DNA of 64,000 bases, from positions 1 to 64,000 of the forward strand of contig CALDUY010000021.1 in the NCBI GenBank assembly GCA_937923405.1, given 5' to 3'. Every line of letters begins with the position of its first letter. Positions within the stretch are counted from its first letter, which is position 1. Shown piece after piece: positions 1-8,092 of this stretch. The stretch comes from an uncultured Gemmataceae bacterium. Lineage in GTDB: Bacteria > Planctomycetota > Planctomycetia > Gemmatales > Gemmataceae. The translations under genes were made by a program, and so were the position numbers. The notes beneath the pieces were generated by a model. It was not told where the DNA came from. It did not search any database and saw only the letters and a list, made by a program, of their open reading frames with translations.

Positions 1-65
1 TTGTTCTCCGGCTCGCGGCGGGGGCCGGGCAGGTCGGCGAACACCTCGGTGATCGGCAGCGGCAT
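1..65 (-). CDS. ISAs1-like transposase, N-terminal fragment (runs off the window)
   Basis: The first 21 codons of a minus-strand gene read MPLPITEVFADLPGPRREPE, resembling the start of ISAs1-family transposases, which typically open with an F-x-x-(L/V)-P-D-P-R motif. An AAGGAG ribosome-binding site lies just upstream of the ATG at 65. Seventy-six bases further out, at 135-141, the minus strand reads CAGGGCT, which matches the usual start of ISAs1 terminal inverted repeats, so the insertion sequence probably ends at about 141 and extends leftwards out of the window. The assignment rests on 21 residues plus the putative end, so it is tentative. Confidence 0.5.
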   Translation of the reverse strand, partial: MPLPITEVFADLPGPRREPEN

Positions 66-160
66 CGGGGAATCTCCTTGGTTCCCCTCGGTATAGCCCT
101 AAACCATTACCACGTCAGCTGTTCATAGTGCGGTAGCCCTGGTGGCAGTTCTGGCGCTGA

Positions 161-1243
161 ATGACACCTGCTGGGAATCCGCAGGTCGTAAGTAGGATGA
201 CAGACCTGTACTACTCGGCCGCCTGGCAGGTGCTGGAGGAGCGGGTCGGCGGGCAGGTCAAGGCGCAGTACGTCTGGAGTCCGGTCTACGTCGATGCGTT
301 GATTCTGCGTAACCGCGACACCAACGGCGACGGCACGCTGGATGATCGCTTGTACGTCGTGCAGGACGCCAACTATAACGTCACGGCGCTCTTTGACAAC
401 GCGGGCAATGTCGTCGAACGCTACGTCTACGACCCGTTCGGCCAGGTGACGGTCCTCGACGCCGGCTGGAACGTGCTGGCCAGCAGCGCCTTCGGCTGGC
501 TCCACCTGCACCAGGGCGGCCGGTTCGATGCCACCAGCGGTCTGTACCACTTCCGCTACCGCGACTACTCCCCCACCCTCGGCCGCTGGAACAGCCTCGA
601 CCCAATTCGATACGAGGCCGGGGATGTGAACCTGTATCGGGCACTGGGCAACGACCTGCCGAACCGTCTCGATCCGAGCGGTTTGTTCTGGAGTTGGCTG
701 TCTGCTGCTGCGGGGGCACTAATTGGGGCTGGTGTAGGGGTGGTTGGCTATGTTGGCTTCAATCTCATCGCCGGTCGCCCGATCACATTAGGCGGAGTAG
801 CCGGAGCGGCTGCCGGTGGTGCCGTCGCGGGGGGATAGCAGGCGGGTTTGTGGGGCGGCCACGGGCGATCCCTCGGCGTTGGCCGTGATCGGCGGGGGAG
901 TGCTGATCGGTGCGGCCAGTGGGGCCGCTGGAGGGTTTACCAGCAGCGTCGTTTCTCAGGGGATCGACCAGGGGCGGATTGATTGGGGCCAGGTCTGGGT
1001 TGATACGGGGACTGGGGCTGCCATCGGCGGTGTAACCGGAGGCGTGCGTCCTCGGCGGCGGCAAGGTCTTCCCGCGGCCGCGGCCTGGCGTTGCTCCAAG
1101 TAGTGGAGGTGTGGCAGCAACGGGCAGAGAACCACACTGCATTTATTCGGCAAGGGAGCTATTCGGTAGGGCCGAGGAACCCGGCCCGTTCCACAACTTC
1201 CCTGAATCCTTCAACGTTGAAATCTTCCGAGGCAACCGGCAGA
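161..1243 (+). pseudogene. RHS-repeat protein C-terminal remnant, 5'-truncated and frameshifted
   Basis: Residues from about position 197 match the RHS-associated core of planctomycete RHS/YD-repeat proteins: TDLYYSAAWQVLEER, QYVWSPVYVDALILR, VVERYVYDPFGQVTVLD, the YHFRYRDYSPTLGRWNSLDP core motif, and NRLDPSGLF. An in-frame TGA at 158-160 and the putative IS end at 141 cut off everything upstream. After the core comes a glycine/alanine-rich pre-toxin segment that is spread over three frames: the main frame stops at 838 after a run of six G, a second frame covers about 838-860, and a third runs to about 1040. A last piece containing FHNFPESFNVEIFRGNR, typical of RHS C-termini, lies in yet another frame near 1185-1243, inside the next ORF. 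This is a decaying gene; the toxin tip is not recognisable. Confidence 0.8.
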
Positions 1244-1878
1244 GTGCCGAGGTAATCAACGGCGACGGCATCCCGCTGCGGCTGTGGGTGAACCCCAAGG
1301 AGAGGGGCCGAGGGGTCGAACCGCTCGTCAAGGAGAACATTTCGCCGGGGAGGAAGTGGGAGTACCGCCAGATTGCCGCCACCGAACTTGAGCAGCAGTT
1401 CGGGGAGGGGCTGGACGCCGAGGAGATGGACGAACTTGCCTGCTCGGTGGCGAAGCAGTGGCGGGAGTACGACGGCCACGCCTGCATGTTCCTCGACGGG
1501 CACGAGCAGCTTCACCTCAAGCTCACGGAGCACGGCGACGGCTCCTGCGAGGTCGTCGCCAGCCGACTGACCATCGACCTCGAACCAGCCCTTTCCTCGC
1601 TCGGCCTCCCGCCCGAAGTCTTGCCGGAAGTCATCGCCCGGATGAACCTCGGCCAGCAGATCAAGTTTCGGGACCGGAACGGCGTCCGCTCCCGGCTGTG
1701 GCACGACCCGAAGGCCCGGCGCATCGGTGTTCAGGCACTCGACCCCGTGCAGCCAGCGGCAAGGGCCGTGTCTCCCCCAATCCTTTGCCCGAACTGCACG
1801 GCGGTCTTGAGGGTCTGGCAGGACGGCGAGCGACAGCAGACGTGCCTGCTCTGCGGCCATACCGTCTCGCTCCCTTGA
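1111..1878 (+). CDS. Hypothetical protein: RHS tail fused to a repeat and zinc-ribbon protein
   Basis: This 255-residue ORF (GTG start, open further upstream in frame) begins with RHS-derived sequence up to about residue 44, then changes into a protein I do not recognise. The unknown part holds two related segments: GIPLRLWVNPKERGRGVEPL near residues 55-74 and GVRSRLWHDPKARRIGVQAL near residues 190-210, so there is an internal repeat of the form RLWxxPKxRxxGVxxL. A C-terminal zinc ribbon follows (CPNC near residue 224 and CLLCG near 245). The true start may lie after the RHS junction. Composition matches the neighbours. Possible readings are a new RHS-linked C-terminal domain or a chance fusion by deletion. 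No function can be assigned. Confidence 0.5.
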   Translation: MAATGREPHCIYSARELFGRAEEPGPFHNFPESFNVEIFRGNRQSAEVINGDGIPLRLWVNPKERGRGVEPLVKENISPGRKWEYRQIAATELEQQFGEGLDAEEMDELACSVAKQWREYDGHACMFLDGHEQLHLKLTEHGDGSCEVVASRLTIDLEPALSSLGLPPEVLPEVIARMNLGQQIKFRDRNGVRSRLWHDPKARRIGVQALDPVQPAARAVSPPILCPNCTAVLRVWQDGERQQTCLLCGHTVSLP

Positions 1879-2069
1879 GGCCGATGAAGGCTGGGGCGAT
1901 GTCGTTCACAACCCCCAGCGGAACTTCTGCTCGTGGAAGACCTGCTGGCTCTTGCGGGTGTCGGGTCGGGATGGGCGAAAAGAGCCGGGTTGGCCGGATC
2001 GACGTAAGTAGGTGTCGACCGAGCCGACCAAAGTGCCAGTGCGTAACATGCAGATGAGTAAGACCGAGA
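1879..2069. other. Intergenic stretch with no supported gene
   Basis: Between the zinc-ribbon ORF and the tRNA-Thr terminator I see no ORF with a convincing family match. Overlapping minus-strand ORFs here (for example 1906-2136) run through the terminator and into the tRNA and look spurious. Confidence 0.5.
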
Positions 2070-2107
2070 AACGGAAAACGCCACAAGTTCTTGTCCTTGT
2101 GGCGTTT
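2070..2107 (-). terminator. Intrinsic terminator of tRNA-Thr
   Basis: A perfect 12-bp inverted repeat (2076-2087 with 2096-2107, AAACGCCACAAG arms, 8-nt loop) lies 4 bases past the tRNA 3' end. On the minus strand the second arm ends in TTTT. Position and structure fit a rho-independent terminator. Confidence 0.8.
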
Positions 2108-2111
2108 AGAG

Positions 2112-2184
2112 AGCCGACTGTGGGACTCGAACCCACGACCTGCGCTTTACGAAAGCGCCGCTCTACCGGCTGAGCTAAGTCGGC
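2112..2184 (-). tRNA. tRNA-Thr(CGT)
   Basis: The minus strand folds into a complete 73-nt cloverleaf: acceptor GCCGACT/AGTCGGC, D-arm GCTC/GAGC, anticodon stem GCGCT/AGCGC with loop TTCGTAA, and T-arm GTGGG-TTCGAGT-CCCAC. The anticodon CGT reads ACG (threonine). CCA is not encoded. A hairpin terminator follows directly. Confidence 0.97.
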
Positions 2185-2243
2185 GGAGAACCCCGAGGCT
2201 CAGATAAGGGCCTGCCAGGATCAAGGCATTCGATTCTGATGGG

Positions 2244-2249
2244 ATTATA
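2244..2249 (-). promoter_or_regulatory. Candidate -10 box of tRNA-Thr
   Basis: The minus strand carries a perfect TATAAT 59 bases upstream of the tRNA 5' end, which would leave a 5' leader of about 50 nt. I see no good -35 hexamer at the expected spacing, so this is a weak call. Confidence 0.4.
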
Positions 2250-2479
2250 GCGGGCAGAAGTTTGGCCGACTATGCCAGATTTTATGGTTGCACGGCTCCC
2301 GCAATGCGCAGTTCAGTGTTTTCACACTAGATCCAATCCCCAGCCAACGATTCACGGTTTACAGTGGCAGCCAACAGATGGATTGGCTCCGCGTGAAACA
2401 TCAACTACCCTCCAGCGTGAAACACCAGCCTACTACTTTGGCGGTAGGACTAGCTGGGCGACTAAATCATCAGGCCGGC

Positions 2480-2800
2480 TCAGCACGCTGGTTCGATGAT
2501 GGCGGTCATCGAACCAACACACTCCTTGGAACTGAGCGGATCAGGACCGAAAGCGTGAATCTGGTCACGCTTCAACTCCGCGTGTTCCAGCGTGGTCGTC
2601 AACACGATGCACCGACCAGTTGTATGAACCTCCAACGCCATTTGATACCCCTTTTCTCGGGGATAGCCGAACAGTTGCTGTAACATCGTGATGACATACT
2701 CGAAGGTGTGGTAATCATCGTCGAGCAAAATGACATTATAGGGCGGAATTCGCCGAGTCTTCTCCTCGGGCTTTTGCTTGGGTAATGCGGGTATCGTCAT
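2480..2800 (-). CDS. clpS: ATP-dependent Clp protease adaptor ClpS
   Basis: ClpS binds the N-domain of the ClpA/ClpC unfoldase and hands over N-degron substrates. The 106-residue product has the family length and hallmark sequence: PPYNVILLDDDYHTFEYVITML, where the N and DD residues form the N-degron pocket, then GYQMALEVHTTGRCIVLTTTLEHAELKRDQIHAFG. The H-x-x-G-x-C segment is typical of plant and planctomycete ClpS. I chose the ATG at 2800 because the family N-terminus is short and this start lies 17 bases after the upstream VWA gene; a longer reading from 2893 would overlap that gene. The two genes are probably cotranscribed. Confidence 0.93.
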   Translation of the reverse strand: MTIPALPKQKPEEKTRRIPPYNVILLDDDYHTFEYVITMLQQLFGYPREKGYQMALEVHTTGRCIVLTTTLEHAELKRDQIHAFGPDPLSSKECVGSMTAIIEPAC

Positions 2801-2817
2801 CGGTTCCGACACGAGCG

Positions 2818-3945
2818 TTACTCCTGCGTTGTGAGTCGAGAATTCAAAAAGCGATCGACCAAGCCGACCGCGAGGGTTCGTGGCGAACAACACACGGAAT
2901 GCCCTCGTCCCGCCTGAGCGAGTTGGTGGACGAAAGCTTCTAAACCAGGGGCAGCGAACTCGCTGACCAAACCAACTACACTCAAAGCAATACGCTCACG
3001 GGCGCAGCAGCGGGCCTCGACGAGGGTGTGACGATAGGTCGCCTCGGTCGGCGGATAAGCCAGTACCAATTCCTGACCCTCGACGTGAGCCGTTGGTTCG
3101 CCATCTGTTAATAATAGTATCTGTTTGGCCGTGTAGGTTTGGTGTCGCAACAGCCGACGAGCCAGCCGCAATCCCGCTTGCAGGTTAGTAAAATGCTGCG
3201 GCACATCCTCGGCATCGTCGGCCACTCGCAGGGATCTCTCGGGAGAATCGAACAGGCCCACACTGCACGGAGTGACGTACAGCAACTGGTGATCGGCGAG
3301 TACCCAGGCTCGCGAAGCAAATCCCGCCGTGAAAAGTACATCGCCAGGGAAGCAATTGCGGATCAGACTTCGCAGTGCTAAGGCGGCACGACGGGCAGCA
3401 GCAAACTTGCCGTGCCGCGCCATTGAACCGGACTGATCGATTAACAGCACACAGGCGGAGCGGCCAGTCGACGGCCCTGGACGCACGCGAAGGTCCGACT
3501 CCCGCAGGGCCAGCGGCAGACCGCGTCGCAGCGACTGGCGCAACGTCTCCTGCAATTCGACATGGTCCAGTGGTGCGCCCGGTTGATAGGGCTGGACTTC
3601 GTCGCCCGGTTCGGGGCCAACTCCGGTTCGCAACAGTTCATGTCGACCCGACCTCGCTGCGTCGCGAGAACGAAATAGCTCGGCAAACATCCGTTCCTCG
3701 CTAGCGCGCAAGGCCAGCCCTGTCAGGGAAACTTGCCCTTGCTCATCTAACCGAAGGTAGCCAGCATCGAACAAGGCTCGCACCTCGGAACTGCTCTGCG
3801 CCGCTTCACTCTGGAGTTGACGAAGGGCGAACCGCCCCTGATCGATCAGTTGATCCAGCAAGCGAGCAAACACCTCGCGAACCGATTGACGTGGGGTCGC
3901 TCGAACGCCATGATCCGGACATGCGAGATAGGTGATAACGCTCAT
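2818..3945 (-). CDS. von Willebrand factor A domain protein
   Basis: This 375-residue protein has an uncharacterised N-terminal half and a C-terminal VWA domain. The metal-ion-dependent adhesion site is intact: DQSGSM near residue 170 supplies the DxSxS motif, and DGEPT near residue 285 supplies the last acidic ligand. No signal peptide or membrane segment is visible, so it is probably cytoplasmic. Proteins of this kind often partner MoxR-type AAA+ ATPases, but none lies next to it. It sits directly upstream of clpS on the same strand and just downstream of the FHA/PP2C gene (22 bases), so the three form a likely operon. The specific role is unknown. Confidence 0.75.
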   Translation of the reverse strand: MSVITYLACPDHGVRATPRQSVREVFARLLDQLIDQGRFALRQLQSEAAQSSSEVRALFDAGYLRLDEQGQVSLTGLALRASEERMFAELFRSRDAARSGRHELLRTGVGPEPGDEVQPYQPGAPLDHVELQETLRQSLRRGLPLALRESDLRVRPGPSTGRSACVLLIDQSGSMARHGKFAAARRAALALRSLIRNCFPGDVLFTAGFASRAWVLADHQLLYVTPCSVGLFDSPERSLRVADDAEDVPQHFTNLQAGLRLARRLLRHQTYTAKQILLLTDGEPTAHVEGQELVLAYPPTEATYRHTLVEARCCARERIALSVVGLVSEFAAPGLEAFVHQLAQAGRGHSVCCSPRTLAVGLVDRFLNSRLTTQE

Positions 3946-3967
3946 CGGTTCCGGAGATGGCTAGGTC

Positions 3968-5632
3968 TCAACTGAGTCGACTCATGACGACCACGGTCAA
4001 ATCATCGTGTGGATCGCGGCCAGCAGCGTGCTGTTTGACCGCAGCCACCAGCTTTTCAACGATCTCTTTCGGCGAATTACTCTTACACGACTTGATGATT
4101 CGTTGCACTCCTTCCATCGTGAACTCTTCGCCTTTGATGTTCATTGATTCGTTGACGCCATCGGTGAACAGAATCAGGCTCTCGCCGGGTTCCAGAACCA
4201 GGGAATACGACTCGAAGTCGATACCGTCAATCATGCCCAAAGGCATGCCAGCGACACTACTGGGCATCGCCTCGACGATCTCCCCGGTCTTAGATTTGTA
4301 CAGCAGTGGCGAGCCATGTCCGCCGGAAACGATCGTGGCTTGGTGGGTCTTAGGATCTAGCACGACGGCACAAAGGGTGACAAAACGATCCATCGGCCCG
4401 GTGAACTCGCACAACGAGTCGTTCAGTCGGGCAATGGCGCGGTGCGGCTCGGATTCGGCGAGGGTGCAGAACCGAATGTCGCTGGAGAGCTTGGCCATGA
4501 TTAGCGAGGCGGACACGCCCTTGCCAGCCACGTCGCCGACGGCACAGACGACTCGACCATCGAGCAATTGCAGGTAACCGTAGTAGTCGCCGCCCACTTC
4601 GCGAGCCGGTTCGTAGTGCCCCCAGAATTCGTAGCCCTCAACTCGGGGCGGCGCTTTGGGAAGGAAGCTCATCTGCACCTGCTTGGCCAATTGCAGGTCG
4701 CGCTGGATACGCTCCTGACGAACAGTCTCGTCAAGCATGCGAGCGTTCTCCAGAGAGATCGCCGCTTGGTTGGCCACTCCACAGAGGAGTTTCAGATCCT
4801 CTTGGGAGAACTTCTTGGCCCGATCCTGCGTGTCGAGCTGGATTACGCCGAACGCCCTACCATCGGCTTTGCACAGCGGGGCACACATCACGCTGCGAAT
4901 GCGGAAATCGACCACCGACTGGCTCAGCTGAATGCGATCATCCCGGCTGGCATCGTCGGAAAGGAAGGCTTTGGCTTCTTCCAGCGTCCGCCGCACGATG
5001 GAGCGGCTGAAGCGGGCGTTGCCTTCATCGAAGGGTCGACGAGTCTTGACGACACGCGGCATCAGCTTGTCGCCCTTTTCCCCCTCGGCCTGGATGATGA
5101 AGCAGCGATCGGCCTGTTTGAACAGGTGGAAAAGGCTGTCGGCGATCTTGGGCAACAGTGTTTGAAGTTCGAGAGTCTTGGACAGATTGTTGGTGATCTC
5201 GATGAGTAAGCGGAGCTTCTCGGCAGGCTGAGTCTCCAGCAACAGATGGCTGGTGTGATTCAGCGTCGCCTCTACGGTGCTGGGGCCTTCATCCTCGGGG
5301 TCGTCGGCTTCCTCCGACTCGTATGTTGTGGTTACTTCCGGCATATCGTCCAAGAAAGCCGCGATGAAGTCACAGATGCGAATCCGATCGTTGTTCTTCA
5401 GCAGGGTTCTCTGATTGATCGCTTGATTGTTGACAAAGGTGCCGTTTCGGCTCTGACGATCAACGATGTAGTACTTCCCATTGATGCGAAGAATCTCAGC
5501 GTGCTCTCGGCTGACGCTGGTGATTGGAATCACAATAGCGCAGTCATGATTACGACCCAGCACTGAACGTTCCTGTTCAATGGGGATAATAGCCCCTTCA
5601 TTTGGGCCTTTGAGAACTTGAAGGGAAGGCAT
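3968..5632 (-). CDS. FHA-GAF-PP2C (SpoIIE/RsbU-type) serine phosphatase
   Basis: The 554-residue product has three domains. An N-terminal FHA domain (about residues 1-95) carries the phosphothreonine-binding motifs LGRNHDC, SREHAEI and SRNGTFVN. A GAF domain follows (about 145-310), then a short helical linker with the usual QRDLQLAKQVQMSFLP sequence. The C-terminal PP2C/SpoIIE phosphatase domain (about 335-550) has the metal ligands GGDYYG, GDVAGKG, LFTDGVNE and HDDLTVV. It should dephosphorylate a serine in a partner-switching regulator in response to a GAF ligand and an FHA-bound phosphoprotein. Start at 5632 (MPSLQVLKGPNEG) is preferred over 5662 because FHA begins at once. The ATG-distal gene order places VWA and clpS downstream. 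Confidence 0.88.
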   Translation of the reverse strand: MPSLQVLKGPNEGAIIPIEQERSVLGRNHDCAIVIPITSVSREHAEILRINGKYYIVDRQSRNGTFVNNQAINQRTLLKNNDRIRICDFIAAFLDDMPEVTTTYESEEADDPEDEGPSTVEATLNHTSHLLLETQPAEKLRLLIEITNNLSKTLELQTLLPKIADSLFHLFKQADRCFIIQAEGEKGDKLMPRVVKTRRPFDEGNARFSRSIVRRTLEEAKAFLSDDASRDDRIQLSQSVVDFRIRSVMCAPLCKADGRAFGVIQLDTQDRAKKFSQEDLKLLCGVANQAAISLENARMLDETVRQERIQRDLQLAKQVQMSFLPKAPPRVEGYEFWGHYEPAREVGGDYYGYLQLLDGRVVCAVGDVAGKGVSASLIMAKLSSDIRFCTLAESEPHRAIARLNDSLCEFTGPMDRFVTLCAVVLDPKTHQATIVSGGHGSPLLYKSKTGEIVEAMPSSVAGMPLGMIDGIDFESYSLVLEPGESLILFTDGVNESMNIKGEEFTMEGVQRIIKSCKSNSPKEIVEKLVAAVKQHAAGRDPHDDLTVVVMSRLS

Positions 5633-6044
5633 TCGGGCACCTCGCGGACGAAGGACAGCCAAGTCAGCGATGGAAGTTTATGGATTTTACCGGGGGACTT
5701 CTCGGGATTCAAGCAACGAGCCTCGGGAATCCTGAGAATACGCCTACCCTGTCCTATGACGTGGTCTGGGCAACTTGGGGAAACGGTTCTTTATGCCATG
5801 AGTTTGCAACTTGGTCCATGCCGTATGTAACTTTTGCAACGGTCAGCGAAGCCCTGGCGCGTCTCGTCAGGATCGGAGCGATTCCTAAGTCGCATTCCAT
5901 TCGCGAATTGGGGCACGCACCGGAGCAAATCTTGGAGCGGGATTCCGCTCCGGCTCAACATTTGCGGTTACACTTCGTTACAGGATCATCTCCTCGCGAT
6001 GATGGCTCCCCCTATCCCATCCTCCGGTCATGGAGACCCGACGC
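5633..6044. other. Intergenic region between divergent genes
   Basis: About 410 bases separate the FHA phosphatase (minus) from the peptidase gene (plus) and must hold both promoters. The plus-strand ORFs here have no recognisable protein features, and I see no repeat or hairpin I can support. Confidence 0.5.
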
Positions 6045-7088
6045 ATGGTCGCACGCTGCTGGGTCGCTGCCCTTCTCCTCGGCGCGCTGGCTTCGATGGC
6101 CGCCGAGTATCGCACCCGCAACTTTGTCGTTACCGCTGCTGATCCCAAGGTGGCCAAGCATATCGGCGACTGGGCCGAGTATCACCGCAAACAGAAAGCA
6201 ATCGAATGGCTCGGCCAAGAGATGCCCCCCTGGGGGCAGCCCTGTCCTCTGGTCGTCAAAGTCAGTTACAACGGTTCCGGTGGAGCAACCACGTTCGCCT
6301 TCGACCGTGGCCGAATTCTCTCGATGCACATGGAGATCGAAGGTACCCTGGAACGCTTGACCTACAGTGTGCTGCCCCACGAAATCACACACACGGTGTT
6401 CGGCTACCACTTCCGGCAGCCCGTACCGCGCTGGGCCGACGAGGGCGGCAGCGTGCTGTCCGAAGACGACCAGGAACGCGCTCGTCATGACATGCTGGTT
6501 CGCCAGATCCTCAACACCCCGGGACGGATGATCCCGCTACGCCGACTCTTTACCCTGACGCAGTATCCTCCCGATGTTATGGTGCTGTATGCTGAGGGCT
6601 ACTCGGTAACGAACTTCCTCGTCGGCAGGTCGAGCCGACCGGAGTTCCTCAACTTCGTCGCCGACGGAATGCGGCTGGGCTGGGATCAGGCACTTCGCGC
6701 CCATTACGGATACCAAAACATCAATGAGCTGGAGCAGGCCTGGATTCAGCACCTGCGTGATACCAAGAAGAACCCAGCGATGACCGTAGCCAGCGCCGCG
6801 GGAGCAGGTCGCCCTGCGGTTGCCGTGCCGACTAATCGAGTGATGTCGCGACAGACCTTGCCGCCCGTGCCTGTGCTAGGCGCACCGCGTCCGGTGGCTC
6901 GCGGAGCAGCTCCTGAAGAGCGTCTGCCCGACGACTCTGCGGATCGCTTCGCCGCTCCGTTCGAGGCTCCGCCTTCAGATCTAGGAGCAAGTCGGCCAGC
7001 GGTAAAGCTGGGGGCACCACGACCGGCAGCCCCAACTGTCCCCGATTGGACTCGACCGAATGGTTCGCCTGTGGGTTATGCGCCCTGA
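6045..7088 (+). CDS. Exported peptidase-MA-like metalloprotease
   Basis: The 347-residue product starts with a signal peptide (VAALLLGALASMAA) and is therefore exported. The zinc site is HEITH near residue 113, a variant of HExxH, followed by RWADEGGSVLSE, whose E-G is the usual third-ligand region of peptidase_MA-like gluzincins. The catalytic domain ends near residue 245. After that comes a proline/alanine-rich low-complexity tail with repeats of LGAPRP, probably a flexible surface extension. I prefer the ATG at 6045 to 6030 because GGAG lies 9 bases upstream of it and the signal peptide then begins directly. The substrate is unknown. Confidence 0.75.
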   Translation: MVARCWVAALLLGALASMAAEYRTRNFVVTAADPKVAKHIGDWAEYHRKQKAIEWLGQEMPPWGQPCPLVVKVSYNGSGGATTFAFDRGRILSMHMEIEGTLERLTYSVLPHEITHTVFGYHFRQPVPRWADEGGSVLSEDDQERARHDMLVRQILNTPGRMIPLRRLFTLTQYPPDVMVLYAEGYSVTNFLVGRSSRPEFLNFVADGMRLGWDQALRAHYGYQNINELEQAWIQHLRDTKKNPAMTVASAAGAGRPAVAVPTNRVMSRQTLPPVPVLGAPRPVARGAAPEERLPDDSADRFAAPFEAPPSDLGASRPAVKLGAPRPAAPTVPDWTRPNGSPVGYAP

Positions 7089-7341
7089 CGTGAACAACCG
7101 CGTTCGCGGAAGCGGAGCCGCCACTTGGGCGGAGGGCCAACCAAGGGGAATCGGTCACTCGATCGGACCTGGCAGGGTCAAGACAGAGAGGACCAGGTCA
7201 GTCGTTCCCCCAGGGCGCTTCGCCGGGTCTGGCTCGGCCTCCTCGAACGCGGTCAACAACCGTTGTCACTTGCTAGGTGAGATAGCCGCCCCGATGTCTT
7301 CCAGGAGCGGTTCGCCTCGAGACCGTGGGCGAGCCTCGCTG

Positions 7342-7776
7342 TTACTTCTTGGCCTTATTGCGAATTGCTTCACAATCGGCATACAGCTTCTCGAACTCCG
7401 GCGCTTTCTTTGTCGCCTTCTTGTTCAAGGTCTGCAACAACTTCCACTCGCGATCGTCGATCTTCTTGTCCAAAAACAAGGTCTTGCGAAGCCAGTCGGC
7501 CTCGTAGGCTGTGATCTCTCCATCTTTGATGAGATGCTCGACGACCGACTTGGCAAAGTAGTCCTCGAAAACATCGGTGAGCTGTTGCTTCTTGGCCTTG
7601 GCCTTCTTGGTCGCTGCTGCCCGCAACTCGACTAGGAAGGTCATGCCTTCGGGATGAATGCCGCCTCCTTCTTTCTTTTTCAACGCCTTCTTAAGAATGC
7701 CGACCTCGCGAGCATCAATGACCCCATCGGCCAGCAGAGTATCCATGCAGACGGTACGCCAATCAATAGCAGACAT
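7342..7776 (-). CDS. TerB-like helical protein
   Basis: The 144-residue product (MSAIDWRTVCMDTLLADGVIDAREV at the start) has the all-helical pattern of the TerB/tellurite-resistance-like family, with two acidic D-G-x-I-x-x-x-E segments: LADGVIDAREVGIL near residue 14 and IKDGEITAYEADWL near residue 83. These resemble the acidic loops that bind metal in TerB. The middle is lysine-rich (KKAKAKKQQ). There is no signal peptide. A strong AAAGGAG site precedes the ATG at 7776, which sets the start; a longer reading from 7863 lacks support. It is a single gene between convergent and divergent neighbours. The function of stand-alone TerB-like proteins in planctomycetes is not known. Confidence 0.65.
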   Translation of the reverse strand: MSAIDWRTVCMDTLLADGVIDAREVGILKKALKKKEGGGIHPEGMTFLVELRAAATKKAKAKKQQLTDVFEDYFAKSVVEHLIKDGEITAYEADWLRKTLFLDKKIDDREWKLLQTLNKKATKKAPEFEKLYADCEAIRNKAKK

Positions 7777-8018
7777 AGAAGATCTCCTTTGAATTCGGTG
7801 TGACCCTTTTCGATCGTCCTTCGCCACGAAGGACGGTCGAACCTCCCTACAAAACATAGACACGCGCCGTGTGACTGACAGGGGGGAATCAGAGAAAATT
7901 AACCGGTTTTCCCGATTTTCTACCTGCGCAATCCCTCACCCCTTCTTAGTTTGAACTCTCTATCTCGGAGTATGCAGAGATTCTTTCTCCTCTTTCTCTA
8001 AGTCACACAACTTCGCGC
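7777..8018. other. Divergent promoter region, AT-rich
   Basis: The stretch between the TerB-like gene and the SMP-30 gene is visibly richer in A and T than its surroundings (7890-8010), as expected for a regulatory region serving two divergent genes. No ORF is supported. Confidence 0.5.
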
Positions 8019-8046
8019 TTGAGACTCACATGCGGTCTGGTATGCT
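8019..8046 (+). promoter_or_regulatory. Candidate sigma-70-type promoter of the SMP-30 gene
   Basis: TTGAGA (8019-8024) and TATGCT (8041-8046) are separated by 16 bases and lie 46 bases upstream of the start codon. The same TATGCT hexamer occurs upstream of the lepA 5' copy at 18031. Confidence 0.5.
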
Positions 8047-8092
8047 CGGGGTTTGCCCTGGACCCATTCACTGGAGAAGGAGAACTCGCATC

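Noticed and set aside
1159-1860. Long minus-strand ORF opposite the zinc-ribbon gene
   Set aside because: A GC-rich mirror frame without motifs; the plus-strand ORF has repeats and a zinc ribbon.
2185-2479. Repeated GCGTGAAACA near 2390-2420 as a possible CRISPR-like repeat
   Set aside because: Only two short copies, 28 bases apart, without further units or cas genes; no CRISPR array is visible anywhere in the window.
2272-2683. Plus-strand ORFs opposite clpS
   Set aside because: They have no recognisable protein features and lie partly opposite the clear clpS gene.
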